A stretch of 6,277 bases of DNA from Candidatus Thorarchaeota archaeon (lineage in GTDB: Archaea > Asgardarchaeota > Thorarchaeia > Thorarchaeales > Thorarchaeaceae). The DNA lies in NCBI GenBank assembly GCA_016839345.1, contig JAEOUL010000299.1, forward strand, positions 1-6,277. Reading direction: 5' to 3'. Positions 1 to 6,017 of the stretch are shown here, one piece after another. The translations under genes were made by a program, and so were the position numbers. Each line of letters starts with the position of its first letter. The first letter of the stretch is position 1. A model generated the notes under the pieces. The model was not told the origin of the DNA. It did no database searches and was given only the letters and a program-made list of their open reading frames with translations.

Positions 1-138
1 ATGCATAAGTAGTGCGCGTCCATGAGGAGTAGGAGCATCAGAACGCCAAGCAAAAAATGTTGGACAAACATGTCTGCACATCTTTGGACAGCCTGCGCAC
101 ATTCGTACTTGCTCAGCAATCTTATCCTGATCTATCAC
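1..138 (-). CDS. Iron-sulfur (4Fe-4S ferredoxin-type) oxidoreductase subunit, N-terminal fragment
   Basis: This is the start of a fifth operon gene, truncated by the window edge after 46 codons. It opens with GTG at 138, which overlaps the TGA of the upstream gene (GTGA, 4 bp), and a GGGGGTG Shine-Dalgarno lies 5 nt upstream. The visible peptide has four cysteines, C14, C17, C21 and C25, as CAGCPKMCRHVCP. This is a cluster-binding motif spaced CX2CX3CX3CP, one residue longer in the middle than the classical CX2CX2CX3CP. It is followed by a PxGRA-like stretch (PTPHGRALLMH, 36-46), which I associate with HdrD/GlcF/GlpC-like Fe-S subunits. By inference it is an electron-transfer partner of the neighbouring FAD protein, and the rest may carry a second 4Fe-4S motif and CCG domains beyond the window. 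The frame is open and shares a coupled junction, so I am fairly confident it is a gene. The family is less certain. Confidence 0.75.
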   Translation of the reverse strand, partial: MIDQDKIAEQVRMCAGCPKMCRHVCPTFFAWRSDAPTPHGRALLMH

Positions 139-1574
139 TCACGCACCCCCAATCCAAGTTTTCCAGGATTCATTATACAATGGGGGTCTAGAACATCCTT
201 AATCTTCTTGAGAATGCTGAAGCTAGACCCCAATTCATCTACTGTGTAATTGCTGCGTGAAAGACCCACACCATGCTGATGACTCATTACACCTCCTTCT
301 CTATGACAAGCTGCAACTCCATCTGCGAAAATTTTGTCATAGGTTTCCCAGGCAGTCAGTGCATCGGGCTGGGATGAGTAGAATATCATATAGATACTAC
401 CACCATTCTGATACATATGGGAGAAATGAGAAATAACAAACACATCATGAGCTTCCATGGCTTTCTTCATTGCATGGTATACATTCTCTAGTTTATCATA
501 AGTTGCGACTATATCGATTGTATCAACAATCGTATAACCAGCAGTTGTCAGACGGGTTGGGTAGTACATATCATAGCGATGTTCCCACCAATGTTTCGCA
601 ATGCTTTCCCCCAGGTCAATTCCACCCTCAGCCTGACATAGTTCAAGAGATCTTGCTTCATCGATACTAACTTTGTCTTGGTTCCCGTCAAATGCCAAGA
701 GTAGTATGCAATAGCCTTCTTCAAATTTGAAATGCATTGAGAAACTATACGATGCGTCTTCAGGGTCATAGAGTCTAGCTATTGAAGGAACTATTCCTTC
801 TCGAAAGATCTTTCGTATAGCTTCAAGACCACTGTGTAGATCTGGAAAACTCAAACTACAGAATCGTCTTTGTTCCGGCAATAGAAATAGACGAAGTGTC
901 GCTTCAGTGATTACCCCTAAAGTTCCTTCGGAACCAATGAATAGTTGGTTCAAATCAGGTCCTACAGAGTGACGAGGCACCGCTTTTGTGGTGATAACTG
1001 AACCATTGGGAAGAACGAACTCGAGACCAAGAGTCATGTCTTCTATTTTTCCGTACAGAGAAGACATTGACCCTCCTGATCGTGTAGCTATAAAACCTCC
1101 TACATTTGAGGCTCGGAGTGAAGTTGGGGTATGACCAGTTGTGTATCCATGACGATTGACTTCCTCTTCAAGATCTATTCCCATCACTCCAGCTTGTACT
1201 CGAACAGTCATAGAGGTGTGATCTATTTCAAAGATTTTGTTGAGCCGTTTTAGGTCAAGATGAATACCACCATAAACTGGTACCGTTCCCCCGCAAGTTC
1301 CAGCGCCACCCCCTACAGGTATGACAGGGATTCTCAGCTCATTTGCTACTACAAGTACCTTAGAAACATCTTCGGTATTTCCAGGGAAAACAATAAGATC
1401 TGCTTGTGGAAGTATCTCACTTGCGCGTATCTTAGCCAAACTAAGTGGCCAGGCATCATGTGCATTCAGAATCCTATCCGTTTCTAGTTCTGTGATATTT
1501 TCTTGACCTACAATCTTCCTAATTTTCCCTAAAGCCTTCTTCTTTGTTTCTTTGTCAAGCACGAGCAGTTTCAC
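135..1574 (-). CDS. FAD-binding type-4 oxidoreductase/transferase, alkyl-DHAP synthase (AGPS)-like
   Basis: This is a 479-residue soluble flavoprotein of the GlcD/D-lactate dehydrogenase/AGPS superfamily. The FAD-binding PCMH-type domain covers about residues 55-235. It has a pyrophosphate loop at 86-97 (PVGGGAGTCGG), NVGGFIATRSGG at 157-168 and GPDLNQLFIGSEGTLGVITEA starting at 205. The C-terminal cap (about 236-475) carries R267 in SIARLYD, Y388 in HMYQNGGSIY and SHQHGVG at 431-437. These look more like eukaryotic and bacterial alkylglycerone-phosphate synthase (SIRL, TYDAG.IYF, SHHHGVG) than like glycolate or D-lactate dehydrogenases, which have GEHGIG. AGPS swaps the acyl chain of acyl-DHAP for a fatty alcohol. 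Here the middle His of HHH is Gln, so alkyl-DHAP synthase activity is unproven, and a 2-hydroxyacid or related dehydrogenase remains possible. It lacks the long N-terminal extension of AGPS. It overlaps glpC by 4 bp. The GTG at 1574 is given, but a better-placed Shine-Dalgarno favours GTG at 1562 (475 aa). Confidence 0.85.
   Translation of the reverse strand: MKLLVLDKETKKKALGKIRKIVGQENITELETDRILNAHDAWPLSLAKIRASEILPQADLIVFPGNTEDVSKVLVVANELRIPVIPVGGGAGTCGGTVPVYGGIHLDLKRLNKIFEIDHTSMTVRVQAGVMGIDLEEEVNRHGYTTGHTPTSLRASNVGGFIATRSGGSMSSLYGKIEDMTLGLEFVLPNGSVITTKAVPRHSVGPDLNQLFIGSEGTLGVITEATLRLFLLPEQRRFCSLSFPDLHSGLEAIRKIFREGIVPSIARLYDPEDASYSFSMHFKFEEGYCILLLAFDGNQDKVSIDEARSLELCQAEGGIDLGESIAKHWWEHRYDMYYPTRLTTAGYTIVDTIDIVATYDKLENVYHAMKKAMEAHDVFVISHFSHMYQNGGSIYMIFYSSQPDALTAWETYDKIFADGVAACHREGGVMSHQHGVGLSRSNYTVDELGSSFSILKKIKDVLDPHCIMNPGKLGLGVRE
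144..150 (-). promoter_or_regulatory. Ribosome binding site for the truncated Fe-S gene
   Basis: GGGGGTG on the minus strand ends 5 nt before the GTG at 138. It lies inside the last codons of the FAD-protein gene. Together with the GTGA stop/start overlap it supports translation of the partial gene at the window edge and favours this start over the later ATG at codon 13. Confidence 0.5.
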
Positions 1575-1577
1575 CTC
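1571..1577 (-). promoter_or_regulatory. Ribosome binding site suggesting GTG 1562 as the true start
   Basis: GAGGTGA on the minus strand overlaps both the glpC stop codon and the GTG at 1574. It lies 8 nt before an in-frame GTG at 1562-1560. Upstream of 1574 there is only the weaker AAGAAGAG. If ribosomes use this site, the FAD protein begins four residues later (475 aa). The alternative is stop-start re-initiation at the GTGA overlap, which would use 1574. Confidence 0.5.
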
Positions 1578-2809
1578 TTCTTGGGAAGTCTCTGTGCAAT
1601 GAATACAGTCAGATCATCCACTTCAACGGAACTCCCTGTTTTGAACAGATTACTCTCAATCTGTGCAGTGCAGAGAGGACATGGTGTGACCAATCGTTCT
1701 GCACCAGTTTTCTTGATTGCTTCAAGATTCTCTATGACTACAGCATTAGCAACATCACTTGCATGGTATGCGACCAAACCTCCGCCCCCGCAACAGGAGT
1801 CTTTAGCTTCTGATTCAGTCACCTTCACTCCTGGAAATTGGCGAAGAATATCGATTGCATACTCCATCACGCGACGAGACGTGTGTTTGATAAGATGACA
1901 TGGGTCATGTACCGATATATGAACATCAGAGAATCCAGACGCATCCTTGACTGCCAAATTCAATCTCTTGAAACCTATCTCTTCTGCTAGGAACTCGAGA
2001 ATGTGAACTATACGAACACCCCAATTATCACGTTCAGCTATTTCAGAAAGATTAGAAGTACACCCTGCACATGTTGTCACAACCAACTCTGGATCTAGTT
2101 TCTTCACTTTTTCATTGAGAAATTTTGCGAGAGATTTTGCGGTTTCAGAATCACCCATGAGAACAGAAGGCAGTCCGCAGCAAGACATTTCTTCCAGTAT
2201 GGTGAAATTCACATCGAAGAAATCTAGGATTACTTTTGCTGCCTCTCTAACTTCTTGTGCACGTTCTTCAGCTTGACATCCAGGATAAAATAGGACCTCT
2301 GCTTTTTCCAAGAAGGGGTTTTCTATGAAAGGGAGTCCAAGTCGTTCAAGACGTACATCACGACTTTCATTCTTCTCTTCTTTATCATCCCAAGGTTCAA
2401 AGGCAAGTTTGTGTTCAGTGATTACTTCTCGAACAACGTGCAAAGCCTTTGGAACAAGATCTGGTCGATGGTCGAAAATTCGAGCACGAATCATATTGAC
2501 GACTTCAGGGATGTTGACATTTTTTGGACATATTTCACGACAGGTTCCACAGCCGGTACAGAGATATACAGTATCTGCAGTTGCCCAGAATTCGGGAGGC
2601 GACCTGCTTAATTGGACAGCAATGCTTCTAGGTCCACTAAACCGATTGATACCAATGGCGGCAATAACTGGACAATACTGAATGCATAATCCACAATTGA
2701 TACAGGATTCGACCGAATTGATAGTTTCAAACTCATCGGGTCGATATGGCGTAATACCCTCTTCCTTGAGTCTGTCCTTAATTTGCTTGTAAGCCTCTTC
2801 TTCACTCAA
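1571..2809 (-). CDS. glpC: Glycerol-3-phosphate dehydrogenase subunit C (Fe-S, two CCG domains, HdrD-like)
   Basis: This 412-residue electron-transfer subunit would take electrons from GlpAB and pass them to a membrane or soluble acceptor. The N-terminus has two classical 4Fe-4S motifs: C36, C39, C42, C46 (CINCGLCIQYCP) and C84, C87, C90, C94 (CTGCGTCREICP). Two cysteine-rich CCG domains follow. The first has C178, CCG at 210-212 and CAGC at 247-250. The second has C304, CCG at 339-341 and CPLC at 377-380. Both CCG motifs are complete, as in heterodisulfide reductase HdrB/HdrD, where they bind non-cubane clusters. From memory, the first motif of E. coli GlpC lacks the full CxxC. No transmembrane helix is evident. 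Translation begins with TTG at 2809, 1 bp after the glpB stop, behind a perfect GGAGGTG Shine-Dalgarno. By sequence alone it could also serve the downstream FAD protein, as GlcF serves GlcD. Its position right after glpB favours GlpC. Confidence 0.87.
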   Translation of the reverse strand: MSEEEAYKQIKDRLKEEGITPYRPDEFETINSVESCINCGLCIQYCPVIAAIGINRFSGPRSIAVQLSRSPPEFWATADTVYLCTGCGTCREICPKNVNIPEVVNMIRARIFDHRPDLVPKALHVVREVITEHKLAFEPWDDKEEKNESRDVRLERLGLPFIENPFLEKAEVLFYPGCQAEERAQEVREAAKVILDFFDVNFTILEEMSCCGLPSVLMGDSETAKSLAKFLNEKVKKLDPELVVTTCAGCTSNLSEIAERDNWGVRIVHILEFLAEEIGFKRLNLAVKDASGFSDVHISVHDPCHLIKHTSRRVMEYAIDILRQFPGVKVTESEAKDSCCGGGGLVAYHASDVANAVVIENLEAIKKTGAERLVTPCPLCTAQIESNLFKTGSSVEVDDLTVFIAQRLPKKR

Positions 2810-2810
2810 A

Positions 2811-4184
2811 TCAGGACACCTCCTTTACATAGTTAACTGCATTCATTGCTGCATTGAAACCACTAGTCAGTGCGACACCAAGTCCACTCTTCTCAACAGG
2901 ATAATTATAACCAGCTAGAACTGATCCAGCAGCAAAGAGGTTCTTTACCCATTCAACACCTTCCTCTTGAATAGGTCGAAATTGCGGGTCTACAGTAATT
3001 CCTGTTGAATAAACGGGTTGACCCTCTGGGGTGATGGATAGGCGATTGGTCGCCTTGGAGGGTAATATACCATCAGCAGAGTGAAAAGAGCCAGTAACTG
3101 TCATCAGGCCAAAAGTTGTTTCATGGATTCCGTTCTCATCTCCGGAGAGACCGGTTCCAATGAATTTCCCAGTTGCAAGTAGATAGGCCTTGGCGTTGAT
3201 CTTGACCTTTCTTCTGGGAGATTTTGCAATAACAAACTCTAGCTGATCCTCTGTCATCTCGAAGGATGTAACCTCATGGCCAATTAGAAGTTTACCAGCA
3301 GCTTTTCTGAATATTTCATCCAATGCTAGTTGCAACCGTAGGCCAGGCACAGATGGAGGAAAGCCGAGGAGTTCGAATACATCAGTCCCAATTGCTTTTT
3401 TCAATCCTATCTGATTTCTTGAAGCATTTCGAAGACCAAGTACCGGAGGAAGTGCAACATGAGTTGCTCCAACCTTGTCAGCGTGTTCCTTGATTTGTAC
3501 TGCAAGTTCATTCAAAGCCCCTTCATGATCCAGATGGCGAGCAATCTCTATTGCTGAGATGTTGAGGTTGTTTCCAAATGGTGCAACTTTCACAGAACAA
3601 TGAGCAACCTTTCTAGGTGGCAGACTAAGTGCCATTCGATCTTCAAGATAGGTTTTAGCGGCTGCTGCAGGATTGAAATCAGGATAACCCATGATGCCAA
3701 CAAACAACAGAGTGCTATCTTCTCGTTCCTGGACATCACCAGGGTTCATTGTTTTTTGTATCAAACATGTTGGTTTTGTAGTTCCAAGAACTGTGATTGG
3801 AGAGATATTTGTATTAAAATCACCAACTAGTGTGGCTATGGTTCCGTTGAGGAGATTCTTCAACCAATTGATAGAATCTTTTGTTCTTGAAACAATGGCA
3901 TCAACCACTTCATTAGAATCAACATTCTCGCTATACCCAACAACACTGTATGGATGAAGTGGATATAGACCAGCAATAGCAGTAAGACCTTCTTCTGGTG
4001 TGGCAAAAGGTTCAGATGACTCTGGAAGATACCCTATTACATCAACAGCCCCAGAGGAATAAGCTGTTGCACCCAGTCCTTTTCTAACAAGAATTGTACT
4101 CACTCCACTTTCTATAGCTTTTATTGAAGCTACTAGACCAGCCATTCCACCGCCAATGACAAGGAGGTCAGTATCAATCTCCAT
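2811..4184 (-). CDS. glpB: Anaerobic glycerol-3-phosphate dehydrogenase subunit B
   Basis: This 457-residue flavoprotein subunit pairs with GlpA and relays electrons to GlpC. The N-terminus shows the Rossmann dinucleotide motif GGGMAG at 11-16, followed by SSGAVDVIGYLP at 43-54, which matches the SSGSLDLLSHLP segment of E. coli GlpB. Other shared blocks are HPYS (77-80), AIEIARHLD (211-219), LGFPPSVPGLRLQ (273-285), ATGKFIGTGL (337-346) with NGIHE following, and the C-terminal NLFAAGSVLAGYN (415-427). Its length is somewhat above the E. coli protein (about 420 aa). The ATG at 4184 follows the glpA stop codon with no spacer (TAGATG). A purine-rich GGGAGGAAGGA Shine-Dalgarno at 4191-4201 sits inside the glpA tail, so the two genes are probably translationally coupled. 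The GlpB assignment rests on co-linear motif similarity and gene order. A generic FAD-dependent oxidoreductase is the only alternative. Confidence 0.92.
   Translation of the reverse strand: MEIDTDLLVIGGGMAGLVASIKAIESGVSTILVRKGLGATAYSSGAVDVIGYLPESSEPFATPEEGLTAIAGLYPLHPYSVVGYSENVDSNEVVDAIVSRTKDSINWLKNLLNGTIATLVGDFNTNISPITVLGTTKPTCLIQKTMNPGDVQEREDSTLLFVGIMGYPDFNPAAAAKTYLEDRMALSLPPRKVAHCSVKVAPFGNNLNISAIEIARHLDHEGALNELAVQIKEHADKVGATHVALPPVLGLRNASRNQIGLKKAIGTDVFELLGFPPSVPGLRLQLALDEIFRKAAGKLLIGHEVTSFEMTEDQLEFVIAKSPRRKVKINAKAYLLATGKFIGTGLSGDENGIHETTFGLMTVTGSFHSADGILPSKATNRLSITPEGQPVYSTGITVDPQFRPIQEEGVEWVKNLFAAGSVLAGYNYPVEKSGLGVALTSGFNAAMNAVNYVKEVS
2817..2823 (-). promoter_or_regulatory. Strong ribosome binding site deciding the TTG start of glpC
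   Basis: GGAGGTG on the minus strand ends 7 nt before the TTG at 2809 and lies in the last codons of glpB. It is a full match to the usual anti-Shine-Dalgarno. No in-frame ATG or GTG lies near it, so it fixes the rare TTG as the initiation codon. Confidence 0.75.
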
Positions 4185-5867
4185 CTAAGATCCTTCCTCC
4201 CATGGCTTTATGTCGTAGTCCACATCAGATTGGTCAAGGTTACCTACACATGCATAAATGCCCTGTGCGAGCTCCTCCTGAGCAAGTTGTTCACCTCGCA
4301 TGGATTGACGGATTCCCTTCCATCTCTCAGAACGGAAATCAAGAATGTCTACAAGGTGGTCATCCCCACTAAGATCAAGCTCCTCAGAGAGTATACCTGC
4401 TGCTTTGTATGTGCAAAAAGTGCCTTGACATGGACCGGTTCCTAATCGTAATCTTCTTCGTAGATCATTCAGTGTTTGTGGGAATTCCTCTCTAATGGCA
4501 AACCGTATCTCTGCTTCAATAATTGGCTCACAGGTACAGATTGTAGTTTTCCATTCAGGATGTTCCCTAGTAAGCTCAAGGATTTTCCTAATTTCAGTTC
4601 CTCGACGAGCACGCATCCGTTCCAGAGTATGTATCGAAATATCATATTCTTTTGCCAGTTCAATTACATCAATATCGCCTTCATTCCCTGGAAGTGGTTT
4701 CTCATGAGTCCTACATTTTGTTTTCTTTTTCAACTTCTTACAGACAAGGTCAGTGGCAGTTTCTGCCATATGACGGCAAGTAACCAGTTTTCCTCCTGTG
4801 AAACTAATTATGCCTTTTATATTGTCTTTAGATTCATGGTCAATAACTTGATACCCGCGAGTCACCTCACTTTCAGGCTTGTTCCATTCTGGAACAAGAG
4901 GTCTTATACCAGCCATTGTCCGAATAATCCTTGCTTCACGGATTGATGGAATGAGTGACTCAATACTCTGCAGAAGGTATTCTATCTCATCAAAAGATGC
5001 TACTAATGAATCAGGATCTTCCCAAGTATCTAGTGCTGTAGTTCCGAGAAGTGTGGTATTCTCATGCGGAAATAGGTAGACCCATCTTCCATCGAGAGCC
5101 TTCACTGTTATCCCTACATTTACGATTCTCCTGTCAAAAATCACATGAGCACCTTTGTTTAGACGTAGCTCAAGCTGTGCACCTGCAAATTTTGCCACTT
5201 CATGCGCCCATGGTCCAGCAGCATTCACAACTATCCTTGATTGGACCTTCTCAACATTACCAGTAACTCGATTGTAGTAGGCTACTCCTTCAATAGTATG
5301 TTCCTCATCATTTATTTCGAAATCAATTACTTCACAGTATGTTTTTACCACAGCACCATGTCGGATGGCATCAATTGCTTGAAGTAGACACAATCGAAAT
5401 GGGTCTATGAAGAATTCTTCATAGTAAACACTAGCGATTGCATCTGGGTGAACTTTAGGCTCGATTTCGTGTGTTGCCTCTGGTGTGATGATTTGCATGG
5501 CGGGTACATCTCTCTCTTCTGCACGCACAGAATATGCATCGATGTAGTCACTATCACTAGCAACATCACTTAGATGAAGGAATGGAGCAAGTATTGGAAT
5601 CTTCATAACAATATGACGAGCAATTCGATTGAAGTGCACTACTTCTTTTGAACACATCTCCATTATGTCAGGCTCTTTTCTGTATTTGAGGCCTGAAGAA
5701 ATCATCCCTGCACATGTGCCAACTGTCGCTGATGCGATGTCGTCTCTTTCCAACAACAAAGTGCGGAGACCTCTCATCGCGCAGTCGCGGGCAACAGCAG
5801 TTCCAGTACTGCCGCCACCTATCACTACAACATCAAACTCGGATTCGCCCATACGTATCTTGTCCAT
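4185..5867 (-). CDS. glpA: Anaerobic-type glycerol-3-phosphate dehydrogenase subunit A (FAD catalytic subunit with BFD-like Fe-S domain)
   Basis: This 560-residue catalytic subunit is expected to oxidise sn-glycerol-3-phosphate to DHAP. The N-terminal DAO-type FAD domain has GGGSTG at 17-22 with E40 as the likely ribose ligand. Further family blocks are NAAGPWAHEV (215-224), LNKGAHVIF (236-244), MAGIRPLV (318-325) and FTGGKLVTCRHMAE (356-369). The C-terminal BFD-like [2Fe-2S] domain has C444 and C446 (CTCE) and C480 and C485 (GPCQGTFC), followed by SERWKG at 513-518, co-linear with E. coli GlpA (542 aa). This domain separates GlpA from aerobic GlpD. The active-site loop is divergent: ISSGLKY (56-62) replaces the IHGGLRY type, so the usual His and Arg are Ser and Lys. 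It is the first gene of the operon. No clear Shine-Dalgarno precedes the ATG at 5867, and the in-frame ATG at 5852 (residue 6) has none either, so a short-leader or leaderless transcript is possible. Confidence 0.93.
   Translation of the reverse strand: MDKIRMGESEFDVVVIGGGSTGTAVARDCAMRGLRTLLLERDDIASATVGTCAGMISSGLKYRKEPDIMEMCSKEVVHFNRIARHIVMKIPILAPFLHLSDVASDSDYIDAYSVRAEERDVPAMQIITPEATHEIEPKVHPDAIASVYYEEFFIDPFRLCLLQAIDAIRHGAVVKTYCEVIDFEINDEEHTIEGVAYYNRVTGNVEKVQSRIVVNAAGPWAHEVAKFAGAQLELRLNKGAHVIFDRRIVNVGITVKALDGRWVYLFPHENTTLLGTTALDTWEDPDSLVASFDEIEYLLQSIESLIPSIREARIIRTMAGIRPLVPEWNKPESEVTRGYQVIDHESKDNIKGIISFTGGKLVTCRHMAETATDLVCKKLKKKTKCRTHEKPLPGNEGDIDVIELAKEYDISIHTLERMRARRGTEIRKILELTREHPEWKTTICTCEPIIEAEIRFAIREEFPQTLNDLRRRLRLGTGPCQGTFCTYKAAGILSEELDLSGDDHLVDILDFRSERWKGIRQSMRGEQLAQEELAQGIYACVGNLDQSDVDYDIKPWEEGS
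4191..4201 (-). promoter_or_regulatory. Ribosome binding site of glpB
   Basis: GGGAGGAAGGA on the minus strand lies 6-11 nt before the glpB ATG, depending on which GGA core pairs. It is embedded in the last codons of glpA, consistent with coupled expression of the two flavin subunits. Confidence 0.65.
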
Positions 5868-5904
5868 AAGTCAGACTAAATGAAACCCGTCTCGCAGTTT
5901 CAGA

Positions 5905-5914
5905 GTGTATACAC
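5905..5914. promoter_or_regulatory. Palindrome GTGTATACAC, candidate TATA element or operator of the glp operon
   Basis: This is a perfect 10-bp palindrome centred about 42 bp upstream of the glpA start. Its TATA core, if used as a TBP site on the minus strand, would place a transcription start near 5882, with a leader of about 15 nt. Equally, it could be bound by a dimeric repressor. A further minus-strand TATA-like string, CTATATTTTC, is at 5945-5954. Which one is used cannot be told from sequence. Confidence 0.3.
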
Positions 5915-5975
5915 ACAATACAAGCATTTCGGATTGACAATAAGGAAAATATAGAGTCAAGATAGGCGAGATACA

Positions 5976-5984
5976 TTAAATATA
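5976..5984 (+). promoter_or_regulatory. TATA-like box for the rightward gene
   Basis: TTAAATATA lies about 38 bp upstream of the ATG at 6018. With the usual archaeal TATA-to-start distance of about 25 bp, transcription would begin around 6003-6008, giving a leader of roughly 10-15 nt that just includes the GGTGA site. The preceding GCGAGATACA has no strong BRE that I can call. Confidence 0.45.
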
Positions 5985-5996
5985 GCGATTTCGCGG

Positions 5997-6016
5997 ATTC
6001 AATTGGTGAATTGAAT
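5997..6016. repeat. Perfect inverted repeat enclosing the ribosome binding site of the rightward gene
   Basis: ATTCAATT and AATTGAAT are exact reverse complements (5997-6004 and 6009-6016) around a 4-nt loop GGTG. The repeat ends one base before the ATG at 6018. The GGTGA Shine-Dalgarno (6005-6009) falls in the loop and first arm base. It may act as a DNA operator over the predicted transcription start or, if the leader is long enough, as an RNA hairpin. Confidence 0.6.
6005..6009 (+). promoter_or_regulatory. Ribosome binding site of the rightward gene
   Basis: GGTGA ends 8 nt before the ATG at 6018. It is the same type of Shine-Dalgarno core seen in the glp operon, and it supports 6018 as the start. 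Confidence 0.6.
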
Positions 6017-6017
6017 A

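Larger units (their letters stand above)
5868..6017. other. Divergent intergenic promoter region
   Basis: These 150 bases separate the leftward glp operon from the rightward unknown gene and hold no supportable coding sequence. The region is AT-rich and carries two copies of AAATATAG (5947-5954 and 5978-5985, 31 bp apart), the palindrome GTGTATACAC and an 8-bp-arm inverted repeat next to the rightward start codon. It is the only place in the window where promoters for both transcription units could lie. Confidence 0.7.

Noticed and set aside
22..249. Plus-strand open frame of 75 codons at the left edge
   Set aside because: It lies opposite the FAD-protein end and the Fe-S gene, lacks a ribosome site, and its peptide shows no domain logic, whereas the minus strand here encodes a clear cysteine motif.
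2325..2681. Plus-strand open frame of 118 codons inside glpC
   Set aside because: It is antisense to the 4Fe-4S region of glpC, with a low-complexity Ser/Arg-rich product and no initiation signals.
4476..4946. Plus-strand open frame of 156 codons inside glpA
   Set aside because: It is antisense to strongly conserved glpA coding sequence (BFD domain and GGK motif). The product is rich in Phe, Ser and Cys in the way typical of a shadow frame, with no Shine-Dalgarno.
5985..5994. Short inverted repeat GCGA-TT-TCGC just downstream of the TATA box
   Set aside because: Four-base arms with a 2-nt loop are expected by chance and too short to claim as an operator.
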